Below, piece after piece: positions 53,934-62,693 of a stretch of DNA of 64,000 bases (position 1 is the stretch's first letter; the number at the start of each line of letters is the position of its first letter). Origin of the DNA: Idiomarina aquatica (GTDB lineage: Bacteria; Pseudomonadota; Gammaproteobacteria; Enterobacterales; Alteromonadaceae); the NCBI RefSeq assembly GCF_004362895.1, contig NZ_SNXI01000014.1, forward strand, positions 1-64,000. Direction: 5' to 3'. Made by a program: the position numbers and the translations under genes. Under the pieces are notes generated by a model, which saw nothing but the letters and a program-made list of their open reading frames with translations, made no database searches and was not told where the DNA came from.

Positions 53934-54938
53934 TCAGACACTACCGGCCTGAGCCTTTTCAAATTCACGAATAGTTTGGTGTGCTTTTTGTATGGATTGA
54001 CGCGATAACACCTGTCGCTGGCCATCGAGCACCTGGCCTTGCGGAATTTCCATCGCCAGTTTTTTAGCGGCATTAAGCATCATGTTAAACGCCTGCTGGC
54101 CATCATAATCCAGTGGTAACGTCATAAACAACGCTACCCCTTCGGTTTCAAAGTTTTCGATGTTATCTAAGTCAAAGGTGCCTGGATTAAACATATTGGC
54201 AACGCTAAAAATTAATGGTCCGTTACCTGAGGTTTGCTCGTAACGATGAAAAATGCCCATCTCACCAAACTTGCACCCCAGTTCGGTCATCATTTGCAAT
54301 AACACAGCGCCCTGTACTGAACCTTTAACAAATAACGAAATAACTTCCTGCGCCGGCGGCGGTGTTGATTTTTGCATGGTGGGTTCAGCAGCAGTCGACT
54401 CTGGTTCTAACTCTGGAGCGGGTTCAGGCTCAGGGTCATGCTCGGGTTCAGCTTTTGCTTTTATATCCGGCTCGGGCGCTGCTTCTGCTTGCTCGTCATT
54501 ATCGTTTGCCGTTAATTCGAACTCTGCCTGTTGCAGTGCATCTGCTTCATCTTTGTTAACCCGCATGGAAGGCAACGGTGTATTGTCGTCCTCAAGATCC
54601 AGGTTCATCGACATTTGCTCAATCTCATCGTCTGCGCTCGGCGCCGTATTTACTTTTGAGCTTTTGGATTCATTCAGATTAGGCTTATGAGTACTAGCCG
54701 TCTTGTCATCAGTATCTGGCTGCGCATGCTCACGTTTTTTAACGACCCGAACTTCGCCGACGCCGTCATCATCAAACCCGGCATTCGTTGCCGAGGCTCG
54801 CTGCCGCTTAGCAGCTACCTGTTCTTTTTGTTGCGTCATTTTTTGGCTGTTACGGCGCATCGTCCACAAGCCGTGGCCGATGATTGCAATAATCAGCAGC
54901 ACACCAACAATGCTTAACGTGATCTGTAGATTGCTCAT
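53934..54938 (-). CDS. zipA: Cell-division protein ZipA
   Basis: ZipA anchors FtsZ to the inner membrane at the septum. The 334-residue protein has an N-terminal membrane helix (LQITLSIVGVLLIIAIIGHG, residues 3-22), a basic stretch, an unstructured acidic linker with Pro-Glu repeats (EPEHDPEPEPAPELEPE, about 160-178), and the C-terminal FtsZ-binding domain (about 195-325) with VISLFVKGSVQGAVLLQMM and MTLPLDYDGQQAFNMMLNAA. It lies between smc and ligA, its standard place. Length is normal for the family. Confidence 0.95.
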   Translation of the reverse strand: MSNLQITLSIVGVLLIIAIIGHGLWTMRRNSQKMTQQKEQVAAKRQRASATNAGFDDDGVGEVRVVKKREHAQPDTDDKTASTHKPNLNESKSSKVNTAPSADDEIEQMSMNLDLEDDNTPLPSMRVNKDEADALQQAEFELTANDNDEQAEAAPEPDIKAKAEPEHDPEPEPAPELEPESTAAEPTMQKSTPPPAQEVISLFVKGSVQGAVLLQMMTELGCKFGEMGIFHRYEQTSGNGPLIFSVANMFNPGTFDLDNIENFETEGVALFMTLPLDYDGQQAFNMMLNAAKKLAMEIPQGQVLDGQRQVLSRQSIQKAHQTIREFEKAQAGSV

Positions 54939-54972
54939 TCAGTTGCCAACCCTTAGTTATTTTAATTCTTGC

Positions 54973-57900
54973 TTAGCTTTCGGTCATTGCGACCGCTTGC
55001 TCTACATCAACAGCGACGAGTCGTGATACGCCGGCTTCCTGCATTGTCACACCTGCCAGGTGCGACGCCATTTCCATAGCCACTTTGTTGTGACTTATAT
55101 AAATAAACTGTACTGATTCTGACATTTCACTGACCAAACGGCAAAAACGAGCAACGTTGGCATCATCCAGCGGCGCGTCCACCTCATCCAGCAGGCAGAA
55201 AGGTGCCGGATTAAGTCTAAAAATAGCAAAAACTAATGATAAAGCGGTTAACGCCTTTTCACCACCACTTAGCAGGTGAATGGTACTATTTTTCTTGCCC
55301 GGAGGCTGCGCCATTATGGCAACTCCGGTCTCCAATAAATCGTCATCCGTCAATTCAAGTCGCGCACTGCCCCCGCCAAACACCTTGGGGAACAACGTTT
55401 GCAGATCCGCATTTACCGCATCAAACGTCTGCCGGAATCGTTGTCGGGTCTCTTTATCGATTTTTCGAATCGCGGCTTCTAAGGTCTCCAGCGCCGAGGA
55501 TAAATCATCAAACTGCTGGTCTAGGTAGTCTTTTCGTTCTTTTTGCGTTTCAGCTTCTTCAATAGCCGCCAGGTTAATAGCGCCCAGCCGTTTGACTTTG
55601 TTTTGCACGTCGTCCAGTTGTTGCTGCCAACGGCTTTCCCGGGCATCTTCAGGTAAGGTCTGCAATAACTCTTTTAAGTTACTGTTATTGTCTGCTAACG
55701 CCTGCACCACCGATTGCGTGCGTTCCTGCAGTTTTGCCAGTTCTATTTCAGTGCTTTGCATCTGTTGCTGCAATTGCGCTACTTTTTCACGCAGGCTCGC
55801 ACTCCCCTGACTTAGCTCGTGCAACTCGTTTTCTAACTGCGCTAAATGGTCGCGCGACTCAGTCAGCACTTCTTCCTGTTGCTGCCGCTGTTCCAGCAAC
55901 AGCTGTAATTGTTCTCGTTGCTCGGCTTGCTGCTCGCTCGATTCCAGGTCTTCGGCTAATTGTTCTAGCTCCTGCAGCAGCGCCTCGTAGCGCTCATTAT
56001 GCCGTTGATGCAACTTTTGTTGTTGCTGTTGCTGCTGAGTTAGGTGTTGTTGTTGCAGCATGAGTTGCTGTTTTTTACTCTGTAACTGCTGTTGCTGTTG
56101 TTGCTGATCGCGAAGCCGCTGCTGCAAATCCTGCAATTGTTGCTGGTCCGTCTCGGGTAACTCGTCAAGTTGCTGCTGCGTTTGTGCCAGCGTTTGTTGC
56201 ACATCGTCTAGCTGTGCAATTAATTGTTGCTGCTGTTGTTGTAATTGCTCGCGTTGCTGCAAAGCTTGCTGTTGGCGCTGCTGATCAAGCTGATATTGCT
56301 GTCGCGCGTACCGCAGCTGTTGCTCGTTAGTTGCTTTTTGGGTCGCTAACGCATGCAATGCCTGTTGTTCTGTTTGTTGTTGCCTTTGCAGCTGCTGTAA
56401 CTCACTTTTGCTTTGCTCAACCTCGCTGCTAATTTCACTCAACGCCTGCTGGCTTTGCTCGATTTGCTGCTGCAGATTGTCGACTTCAGCTTGCATTACC
56501 AACACGCTGTCTTCATCACTAACCGTTTCGCAATCTGCCGACCAACGACTAAACCAATGGCCTTGCTCTGTTAAGGCGATGAGTATATCGGGTTGTTGTG
56601 CAAAGGCGCTGTCAGCCTCAGCTTTGTCAGCCACTAACGCGCAATAATTCAGCCACGGCCATTGCTTGAGAGCGCCGGTTACCACCGACGATGCGCGCGG
56701 GCATTGACCGCTTGCCGTATCGCTATCGTCTGGCCATGCGACGCTGACACCTTCAGGCACGGCTTCCTTCGGTGCGGTGTTCAACCAGTATCCACTCAGC
56801 CAGGGCCCGGCGACACGCTCGATGGCTGCCTGCCACGGCGCCTCGACCTGTAACATTTCACGCAGCGGCTTGGCGCCGTGACGCTCGAGCCATTGTTGCG
56901 CATTGCTAGTTAATTGAGGCTGTTGCCGTTGCAGAATTTGCAGCAACGCAGCACGGCGCGCATCTAGCTGGTTTTGCTGACGCTCTGTCGCAGTATATTG
57001 TTGCTGCTGTTCGGCTAACTGACGCTGCTGCTTGTCGTGTGTCGCATTGGTTTGCTGCAACGCTTGCTCGGCAGCCAAATAGTCCTGCTGTACCTGCTCG
57101 AGTTGTTGTTGCGCCTGCTCGCATTCCTGTTCAGCTAGTTGCAACGATTCACTTAACGCATCGATAGACAGGCTTTGTAACTGCTCTTGCGTATGTTCCA
57201 GCTGCTGTTGCAATCGCTGTTGCTGTAACTGATGTTGCTGAACTTGTTGTTGCAACTGTCGTTGCTGGTGCAGCGCGTCATTTTGTTGATGCTGTAATCG
57301 GTCGTATTGCTGCTGGGTTTCATCTAATTGTTCGTCCACTACCAGCAACTGCTCTTCTACCTGCTCAGTTGCCGGCAGCAACTGCTCAATTTGCACTTCG
57401 ATGTGTTGTAATTCTGACTGATCTTCGCCGGCTTGTTGTTGCAACTGCTGCAGTTCACCCTGCAGTTGCCCGCGGCGTTGCTGTTGTTGTTGATAAAGTT
57501 GTTGCTGGTGTTGGAGTTGCTGTTCTAACCGCGTAATTTGATTAGACACAGTAAAAAGTTGTTGCTGCTGGTCATCGACCGTCTGTTTTAACTCCTCAGC
57601 CCGCTCGCGGCGTTCAATGACGCCACGTTCATCGCCCGTCTGTTCGGTTTGCCAGCGTTCAAGCTCGGTTTGTTGTTGCGTTAATTGTTGCTGTAATTGT
57701 TGACGCTGTTGTTCCAGCTGAAGCCAGCGAATGGCATACAGCTCGCCTTTGAGTTGCCGTTCTTTGGTTTTAAGCTCTTTATAGCGCGTGGCAGCGGCGG
57801 CCTGCCGTTGCAGCTTTTCCAGCTGCTGGCCTAATTCCTCGCGTACATCGCTGATACGCTCCAGATTTTCGCGGGTGTGTCCGATACGGTTTTCTGTTTC

Positions 57901-58434
57901 GCGGCGGCGTTCCTTGTATTTAGAAATACCTGCTGCCTCTTCGATAAATACGCGCAGCTCTTGCGGCTTCGACTCGATTAACCGCGAGATCATGCCCTGC
58001 TCTATAATGGCGTAGCTACGCGGACCCAGGCCGGTTCCCAGAAATAAGTCGGTGATGTCGCGACGACGGCATTTGCTGCTATTTAAGAAGTAATTGGACT
58101 GGCCATCCCGGGTAACCTGGCGCTTGACAGAAATTTCTTTAAATGCGGCAAACTCACCCTGAATACGACCGCTGGTGTTATCAAAAACAAGCTCGACACT
58201 GGCCTGTGACACAGGTTTACGCGACGACGAACCGTTAAAAATAACGTCAGTCATGGCATCGCCACGCAAATTCTTTGCCGAGCTTTCGCCCAGCACCCAA
58301 CGCACGGCATCAATAACGTTTGATTTGCCACAGCCATTCGGCCCGACAACACACGTCATTTGATCCGGAAAAGGCACTTTTGTTGGGTCGACAAAGGATT
58401 TAAAGCCGACCAGCTTTATATGTTTTAGCCGCAT
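54973..58434 (-). CDS. smc: Chromosome-partition protein SMC, with a glutamine-rich coiled coil
   Basis: SMC organises and helps segregate the chromosome with ScpA/ScpB. The 1153-residue protein has the N-terminal Walker A head (VVGPNGCGKSNVIDAVRWV, 29-47), two long antiparallel coiled coils, a hinge near 510-640 (TSNAQQWLERHGAKPL onwards) and the C-terminal head with the signature HLLSGGEKALTALS (about 1053) and Walker B FCLLDEVDAPLDDAN. Both coils are remarkably rich in glutamine (long runs of Q and QL repeats), so the DNA looks like imperfect TTG/CTG repeats on the plus strand. First gene of smc-zipA-ligA. Confidence 0.97.
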   Translation of the reverse strand: MRLKHIKLVGFKSFVDPTKVPFPDQMTCVVGPNGCGKSNVIDAVRWVLGESSAKNLRGDAMTDVIFNGSSSRKPVSQASVELVFDNTSGRIQGEFAAFKEISVKRQVTRDGQSNYFLNSSKCRRRDITDLFLGTGLGPRSYAIIEQGMISRLIESKPQELRVFIEEAAGISKYKERRRETENRIGHTRENLERISDVREELGQQLEKLQRQAAAATRYKELKTKERQLKGELYAIRWLQLEQQRQQLQQQLTQQQTELERWQTEQTGDERGVIERRERAEELKQTVDDQQQQLFTVSNQITRLEQQLQHQQQLYQQQQQRRGQLQGELQQLQQQAGEDQSELQHIEVQIEQLLPATEQVEEQLLVVDEQLDETQQQYDRLQHQQNDALHQQRQLQQQVQQHQLQQQRLQQQLEHTQEQLQSLSIDALSESLQLAEQECEQAQQQLEQVQQDYLAAEQALQQTNATHDKQQRQLAEQQQQYTATERQQNQLDARRAALLQILQRQQPQLTSNAQQWLERHGAKPLREMLQVEAPWQAAIERVAGPWLSGYWLNTAPKEAVPEGVSVAWPDDSDTASGQCPRASSVVTGALKQWPWLNYCALVADKAEADSAFAQQPDILIALTEQGHWFSRWSADCETVSDEDSVLVMQAEVDNLQQQIEQSQQALSEISSEVEQSKSELQQLQRQQQTEQQALHALATQKATNEQQLRYARQQYQLDQQRQQQALQQREQLQQQQQQLIAQLDDVQQTLAQTQQQLDELPETDQQQLQDLQQRLRDQQQQQQQLQSKKQQLMLQQQHLTQQQQQQQKLHQRHNERYEALLQELEQLAEDLESSEQQAEQREQLQLLLEQRQQQEEVLTESRDHLAQLENELHELSQGSASLREKVAQLQQQMQSTEIELAKLQERTQSVVQALADNNSNLKELLQTLPEDARESRWQQQLDDVQNKVKRLGAINLAAIEEAETQKERKDYLDQQFDDLSSALETLEAAIRKIDKETRQRFRQTFDAVNADLQTLFPKVFGGGSARLELTDDDLLETGVAIMAQPPGKKNSTIHLLSGGEKALTALSLVFAIFRLNPAPFCLLDEVDAPLDDANVARFCRLVSEMSESVQFIYISHNKVAMEMASHLAGVTMQEAGVSRLVAVDVEQAVAMTES

Positions 58435-58551
58435 TTATGTCGTTATATCGTTTTTTGTAACAATTTCAAGGATGCATCCACTGCCGCCTCGGGCTACCAT
58501 CTTAGCATTAAAGATACTGATATACGCTAGTCAAAAAAGGGTGATGTTAGC

Positions 58552-59292
58552 ATGCGTAGTGCAATTTACAGCGACAACGGCCTGGCCTATCTTGCAAGAG
58601 GCCTAAAGCTTATTCAAACCAAAGGCTTAAAACGCTTTGTACTGATACCAATTGCGATTAACTTTCTATTGTTCGGTGGCGCGGTTTACTGGCTTACGGT
58701 AACCACCCAAGCCTGGACTGACAAGGTTATAGGTTGGTTACCCAGTTACTTTCAATGGGTTGAATATCTTATCTACCCGTTGCTGGTTATTTTTATCCTC
58801 GCAATGTTCTATTTTTTGTTTACCTCGGTCACTAATCTTATAGCCGCGCCATTTAACGGCTTGTTGTCGGAAAAAGTCGAACGCTACGAAAGCGGTCAAA
58901 CCGTCAGCGATGAAGGCATTGCCGGGCTCATCAAAGATATTCCCCGCACTCTGGGGCGTGAGTTGCAAAAAATGTGGTACTTCCTGCCACGCGCAATCGG
59001 ATTCTTCTTGTTGTCTTTAGTACTACCGGTTATCGGTCAGGTTATTTGGTTTTTCTGGATTAGCTGGATGATGGCCATCCAGTACCTGGACTACCCGTTT
59101 GATAATCATAAATTACCATTTGACCGCATGCGCTTTGAACTGCGGGCGCAAAAGGGTAAATCACTAGGCTTTGGGTTCGGTATTATTGTATTAACCATGA
59201 TTCCACTAGTGAATTTAATCGTGATGCCATTGGCTGTCGCAGGCGCAACGGCTATGTGGGTCGATCACTACCGCGATAAGGCGCTTCAGTAA
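58552..59292 (+). CDS. cysZ: Sulfate transporter CysZ
   Basis: CysZ is an inner-membrane protein that lets sulfate enter for cysteine synthesis. The 246-residue protein has four hydrophobic regions (about 30-50, 70-95, 140-175 and 200-235) and family motifs GLAYLARGLKLIQTKGLKRF, FTSVTNLIAAPFNGLLSEKVE and QYLDYPFDNHKLPFDRMR. The length is close to E. coli (253). It is divergent from smc (117 bp) and next to zipA-ligA as in many gammaproteobacteria. It is followed by a stem-loop at 59297-59317. Confidence 0.95.
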   Translation: MRSAIYSDNGLAYLARGLKLIQTKGLKRFVLIPIAINFLLFGGAVYWLTVTTQAWTDKVIGWLPSYFQWVEYLIYPLLVIFILAMFYFLFTSVTNLIAAPFNGLLSEKVERYESGQTVSDEGIAGLIKDIPRTLGRELQKMWYFLPRAIGFFLLSLVLPVIGQVIWFFWISWMMAIQYLDYPFDNHKLPFDRMRFELRAQKGKSLGFGFGIIVLTMIPLVNLIVMPLAVAGATAMWVDHYRDKALQ

Positions 59293-59296
59293 GACG

Positions 59297-59317
59297 GCGG
59301 GGTACGTCTTACCCCGC
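59297..59317 (+). terminator. Stem-loop after cysZ
   Basis: GCGGGGTA and TACCCCGC form a perfect 8-bp stem with a 5-nt loop, 4 bp after the cysZ stop. The following bases (TAGAAAATTATAT) are A/T-rich but not a T-run, so it is a weak terminator or an mRNA 3' end structure. Confidence 0.5.
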
Positions 59318-59382
59318 TAGAAAATTATATCGCTGTTTTTAAACTGGATTAAATTCGCTTTAATTCACTTAAGGACAGCGTT

Positions 59383-59820
59383 ATGACATCAATCCCCAAT
59401 GCTACACCCCATGCCACACTGGTTTACCTATACCACCCTGATACCGGCGTTCTGCTGATGAGTCAGGCATTACAACAACTCTATGAACTGCCTAATGAGC
59501 AACGGTTATCGCCCCCTAAACGCTGGTTTAACTGTCACCCGCCGGAAGCACAGCGACAATTGCAACACGCCTTTGCTGCGCTCTGCTTTGCGAATGACGA
59601 TAACCGTATGACACTGGCGCTAAAACTGCGTTCGACCAGCTGTTCCGGTCAACACCATGACGTTGAACATCGCCTCTGTATGGTAATCATTAACGAACAA
59701 CGTTTTATTTGCGGTCAGGTGAGTCCGATTTGGAACCCGCACTGTCATCGTCCAGCAAGTTATCCGCAATCCGCTTGCTGGTCTGCACGCCCATTTCGCG
59801 AAACTTTTCGATCCGGCTAA
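59383..59820 (+). CDS. Small PAS-like protein overlapping the 3' end of rmuC
   Basis: This 145-residue ORF has AAGGA eight bases before the ATG and opens with a PAS-like pattern (ATLVYLYHPDTGVLLMSQALQQLYEL, with a later strand MVIINEQRFICGQVSPI). From about residue 115 it runs antisense through the last 116 bp of rmuC, and the tail (IWNPHCHRPASYPQSACW) looks unstructured and random. The natural stop may have been lost, or the gene may be a decayed sensor or diguanylate-cyclase remnant. It is included because of the ribosome-binding site and plausible first 110 residues; the family is uncertain. Confidence 0.5.
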   Translation: MTSIPNATPHATLVYLYHPDTGVLLMSQALQQLYELPNEQRLSPPKRWFNCHPPEAQRQLQHAFAALCFANDDNRMTLALKLRSTSCSGQHHDVEHRLCMVIINEQRFICGQVSPIWNPHCHRPASYPQSACWSARPFRETFRSG

Positions 59821-61021
59821 CCAGGTTGCCACGGCCGCTGGTTAGCTTTTTCATGGCTTCTTGATAGCGATTATCGAGGGTTTGTAAACTACCGCCTATT
59901 TTTTCCAGGTCTTCGATAAAACCAACGAACTTGTCGTATAATTTTCCCGCTTCAATCGCTATTTTCTCGGCATTGCGGTTTTGATACTCGTACTGCCAAA
60001 TATTGTGCACGGTGCGCAAAGCCACCAATAAGTTGGTTGGGCTGACCAACATAATTTGTTCATCCAGCGCCAGTTTTATAAGCTCGGGCTCACGATCAAC
60101 CGCTAGTAAAAACGCCGGTTCGACCGGCACGAACATCAATACGTAGTCCAGTGTCCGCAGCCCTTCCAACTGTTGATAATTCTTTTTACCGAGTTGCTTG
60201 ATATGCTGCTTCAGCGACTGTACATGATCATTCAACAAGCGTTCGCGCTCGCTGTCATCATCACTGTTAAAATAACGCTCGTAAGCCGCCAGGCTAACCT
60301 TCGAGTCAATAACCACGTCTTTTTGGTTCGGCAAGTGCACGATGACGTCCGGTTTAAAACTGCGGCCATCTTCGTCGCGGTGATGGCTTTGGGTTTTATA
60401 CTCATGCCCCTCGCGTAACCCGGATTGCTCTAGAATGCGTTCCAGCACCAATTCGCCCCAATTACCTTGTTGCTTGGTGTCTCCCTTCAGCGCTTTTGTC
60501 AACGCTTCGGCCTCGTGCGCCATTTGACGGTTAAGTTCGCGCAGACTCATCACCTCTGACTTTAATGCACTGCGTTCTTTGGCCTCGTCCGTGTATTGCT
60601 GGGTTACCTGCCGCTTAAAAGACTCCAATTGCTCTTTAAATGGTGCCAGCGTGGCGCTCAGAGTTTGTTGATTTTGTTGCTGAAAGCCCTGTGATTTCTG
60701 CTCAAAAATCTTATTAGCCAGATTCTCGAATTGTTGCGTCAAGCGCTCCTCAGACGCTTGTAATAAGCGCAGTTTGTCATCGGCATTGCGACGCTCCTGC
60801 ATCGCCGTTGCACGCAACGTCTGTAGCTGCGACTCAGCGTACTGTGCCCGCTCACGTAATTCGTCTGTGCGTTGTTGCTGTTCAGTCAGTTGCTGTTGCA
60901 ATTGCTGGTTTTGTTTGCGCGCATTCACTAACAGGGTCAATGCGACAGCTGCTAGCAGCAGCACAAAAAATAAGGGTATTGCCCACAGGACAATACCCTC
61001 TTGTGTCAGCATTTCTGCCAC
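59705..61021 (-). CDS. rmuC: RmuC family DNA recombination/anti-inversion protein
   Basis: RmuC limits inversions at short inverted repeats and has a restriction-endonuclease-like core. The 438-residue protein has an N-terminal membrane helix (WAIPLFFVLLLAAVALTLLV), a long coiled coil (about 35-190, Gln- and Arg-rich) and the nuclease-like domain with GNWGELVLERILEQSGLREG, KPDVIVHLPNQKDVVIDSKVSL (the PD-DSK motif, about 240-262) and AYERY. The PD-(D/E)xK-like residues are intact. It follows the fumarase gene by about 3 bp on the same strand, so the two are co-transcribed. This is notable in a region rich in palindromes and inverted repeats, but no direct link is shown. Confidence 0.92.
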   Translation of the reverse strand: MAEMLTQEGIVLWAIPLFFVLLLAAVALTLLVNARKQNQQLQQQLTEQQQRTDELRERAQYAESQLQTLRATAMQERRNADDKLRLLQASEERLTQQFENLANKIFEQKSQGFQQQNQQTLSATLAPFKEQLESFKRQVTQQYTDEAKERSALKSEVMSLRELNRQMAHEAEALTKALKGDTKQQGNWGELVLERILEQSGLREGHEYKTQSHHRDEDGRSFKPDVIVHLPNQKDVVIDSKVSLAAYERYFNSDDDSERERLLNDHVQSLKQHIKQLGKKNYQQLEGLRTLDYVLMFVPVEPAFLLAVDREPELIKLALDEQIMLVSPTNLLVALRTVHNIWQYEYQNRNAEKIAIEAGKLYDKFVGFIEDLEKIGGSLQTLDNRYQEAMKKLTSGRGNLVSRIEKFREMGVQTSKRIADNLLDDDSAGSKSDSPDRK

Positions 61022-61024
61022 CGT

Positions 61025-62548
61025 TTACGCTCCTGCTTTGTCATGCATATCGGCAATTTTAACTTTCCAGATAGCAGGACCCTCGGTATGCGCGTTAGTG
61101 CCATCACTATCGACCGCTACGGTCACCGGCATATCTTCTACTTCAAACTCGTAGATTGCTTCCATGCCAAGATCTTCAAACGCAACGACTTTAGCTTGTT
61201 TGATCGCTTTAGCAACTAAATACGCAGCACCGCCGACCGCCATCAAATACACCGCTTTGTGTTGGCGAATACTTTCAACCGCTTGCGGACCGCGCTCGGC
61301 CTTACCAATCATGCCAATGATGCCGGCTTGCTCTAACATCATATCGGTAAATTTATCCATTCGCGTCGAGGTGGTAGGACCGGCCGGGCCCACAACTTCG
61401 TCGCCGACCGGATCAACCGGACCAACGTAGTAGATAAAGCGATTATTAAAGTCGACCGGCAGCGATTCGCCATTTTCGATCATACCCTGAATACGCTTAT
61501 GCGCGGCATCACGGCCGGTTAGCAATTTACCGGACAACAATACCGTCTCACCCATTTTCCAATCCTGGATGTCTTCTTTAGTGACTTCATCCAGGTTCAC
61601 TCTGCGCGCGTCATCACCGAGTTCGAAGGTGACGTCAGGCCAGTCTTCCAGTTTCGGCGGGGTTAAGTCTGCCACACCCGAGCCATCCAGCGTGAAGTGA
61701 ACATGCCGGGTTGCTGCACAGTTGGGTATCAGGGTAACGGGTTTCGACGCAGCGTGAGTTGGCAGCGATTTGATTTTTACATCGAGCACCGTAGTCAAGC
61801 CACCCAAGCCCTGCGCACCAATACCTAAATCGTTAACCCGGTTAAATATTTCCAGGCGTAGCTCTTCTTCAGCTGTTTGCGGGCCGCGCTCGATCAATTC
61901 GTGAATATCGACCGGATCCATCAGTGATTCTTTTGCCAGCACCGCAGACTTTTCTGCTGTACCACCAATACCGATCCCCAGCATTCCCGGCGGGCACCAG
62001 CCTGCGCCCATTTTGGGCAGAGTTTCGACAACCCAGTCAGCGATAGAGTCACTGGGGTTGAGCATGACCATTTTTGATTTGTTTTCTGAGCCGCCGCCTT
62101 TTGCAGCAATCATAACCTCAACGGTATCGCCGGCAACCATGTCCAGGTGCACAACAGCCGGCGTATTATCACCCGTGTTTTTACGTGCGCCGGCAGGATC
62201 TGCAACAATCGACGCTCGCAGCGGATTATCCGGGTTGGTATAGGCACGGCGAGTGCCCTCGTCCACCATTTGCTGCACGGTGAGGTCAGTTTTATCCCAC
62301 TGCACGCCCATGCCGACTTTTACAAAACAGGTGACGATACCGGTGTCCTGACAAATCGGACGGTGACCCTGCGCTGACATACGCGAATTCGTCAGCACCT
62401 GAGCAATCGCATTTTTAGCCGCTTCACTCTGCTCACGTTGATACGCCTCATCCAGTGCCTGAATAAAATCCAACGGATGATAATAAGAAATATATTGCAG
62501 CGCGTCCGCGATGCTCTCGATAAAGTCGCTTTGACGAATAGTAGCCAT
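61025..62548 (-). CDS. fumA: Class I fumarate hydratase (iron-sulfur)
   Basis: This 507-residue oxygen-sensitive [4Fe-4S] fumarase interconverts fumarate and malate in the TCA cycle. Seen: RPICQDTGIVTCF with the first cluster cysteine (about residue 64), KGGGSENKSKMVMLNPSD, WCPPGMLGIGIGGTAEK (second cysteine), NCAATRHVHFTLDGSG (third cysteine), and the C-terminal beta domain with YVGPVDPVGDEVVGPAGPTTSTRMD. The alpha and beta halves are fused as in E. coli FumA. ATG at 62548 is chosen for its AGGTG site; 19 upstream codons lack support. It is divergent from pabB and co-transcribed with rmuC. Confidence 0.95.
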   Translation of the reverse strand: MATIRQSDFIESIADALQYISYYHPLDFIQALDEAYQREQSEAAKNAIAQVLTNSRMSAQGHRPICQDTGIVTCFVKVGMGVQWDKTDLTVQQMVDEGTRRAYTNPDNPLRASIVADPAGARKNTGDNTPAVVHLDMVAGDTVEVMIAAKGGGSENKSKMVMLNPSDSIADWVVETLPKMGAGWCPPGMLGIGIGGTAEKSAVLAKESLMDPVDIHELIERGPQTAEEELRLEIFNRVNDLGIGAQGLGGLTTVLDVKIKSLPTHAASKPVTLIPNCAATRHVHFTLDGSGVADLTPPKLEDWPDVTFELGDDARRVNLDEVTKEDIQDWKMGETVLLSGKLLTGRDAAHKRIQGMIENGESLPVDFNNRFIYYVGPVDPVGDEVVGPAGPTTSTRMDKFTDMMLEQAGIIGMIGKAERGPQAVESIRQHKAVYLMAVGGAAYLVAKAIKQAKVVAFEDLGMEAIYEFEVEDMPVTVAVDSDGTNAHTEGPAIWKVKIADMHDKAGA

Positions 62549-62625
62549 CCAACAACACCTCATGGTTAGGGCTTGTAGCCGTAAAATCAGAATAACATCG
62601 CGCATAATAGCGTTTTAAGCGCACG

Positions 62626-62656
62626 CTGACCAGTCGCTGAAGCGCTGTGATATAAT
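62626..62656 (+). promoter_or_regulatory. Likely pabB promoter
   Basis: A perfect TATAAT lies at 62651-62656, 37 bp before the pabB GTG. The best -35 match is CTGACC at 62626-62631 with a long 19-bp spacer, so the -35 is weak. Confidence 0.5.
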
Positions 62657-62693
62657 CGCCGCATCCGTCAGTGCAGAGAGAGACTGAACGCCA

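Noticed and set aside
55500-57800. Microsatellite or trinucleotide-repeat locus
   Set aside because: The repeats are imperfect and fully explained by a glutamine-rich coiled coil in an intact smc reading frame, so it is listed only as a property of the protein.
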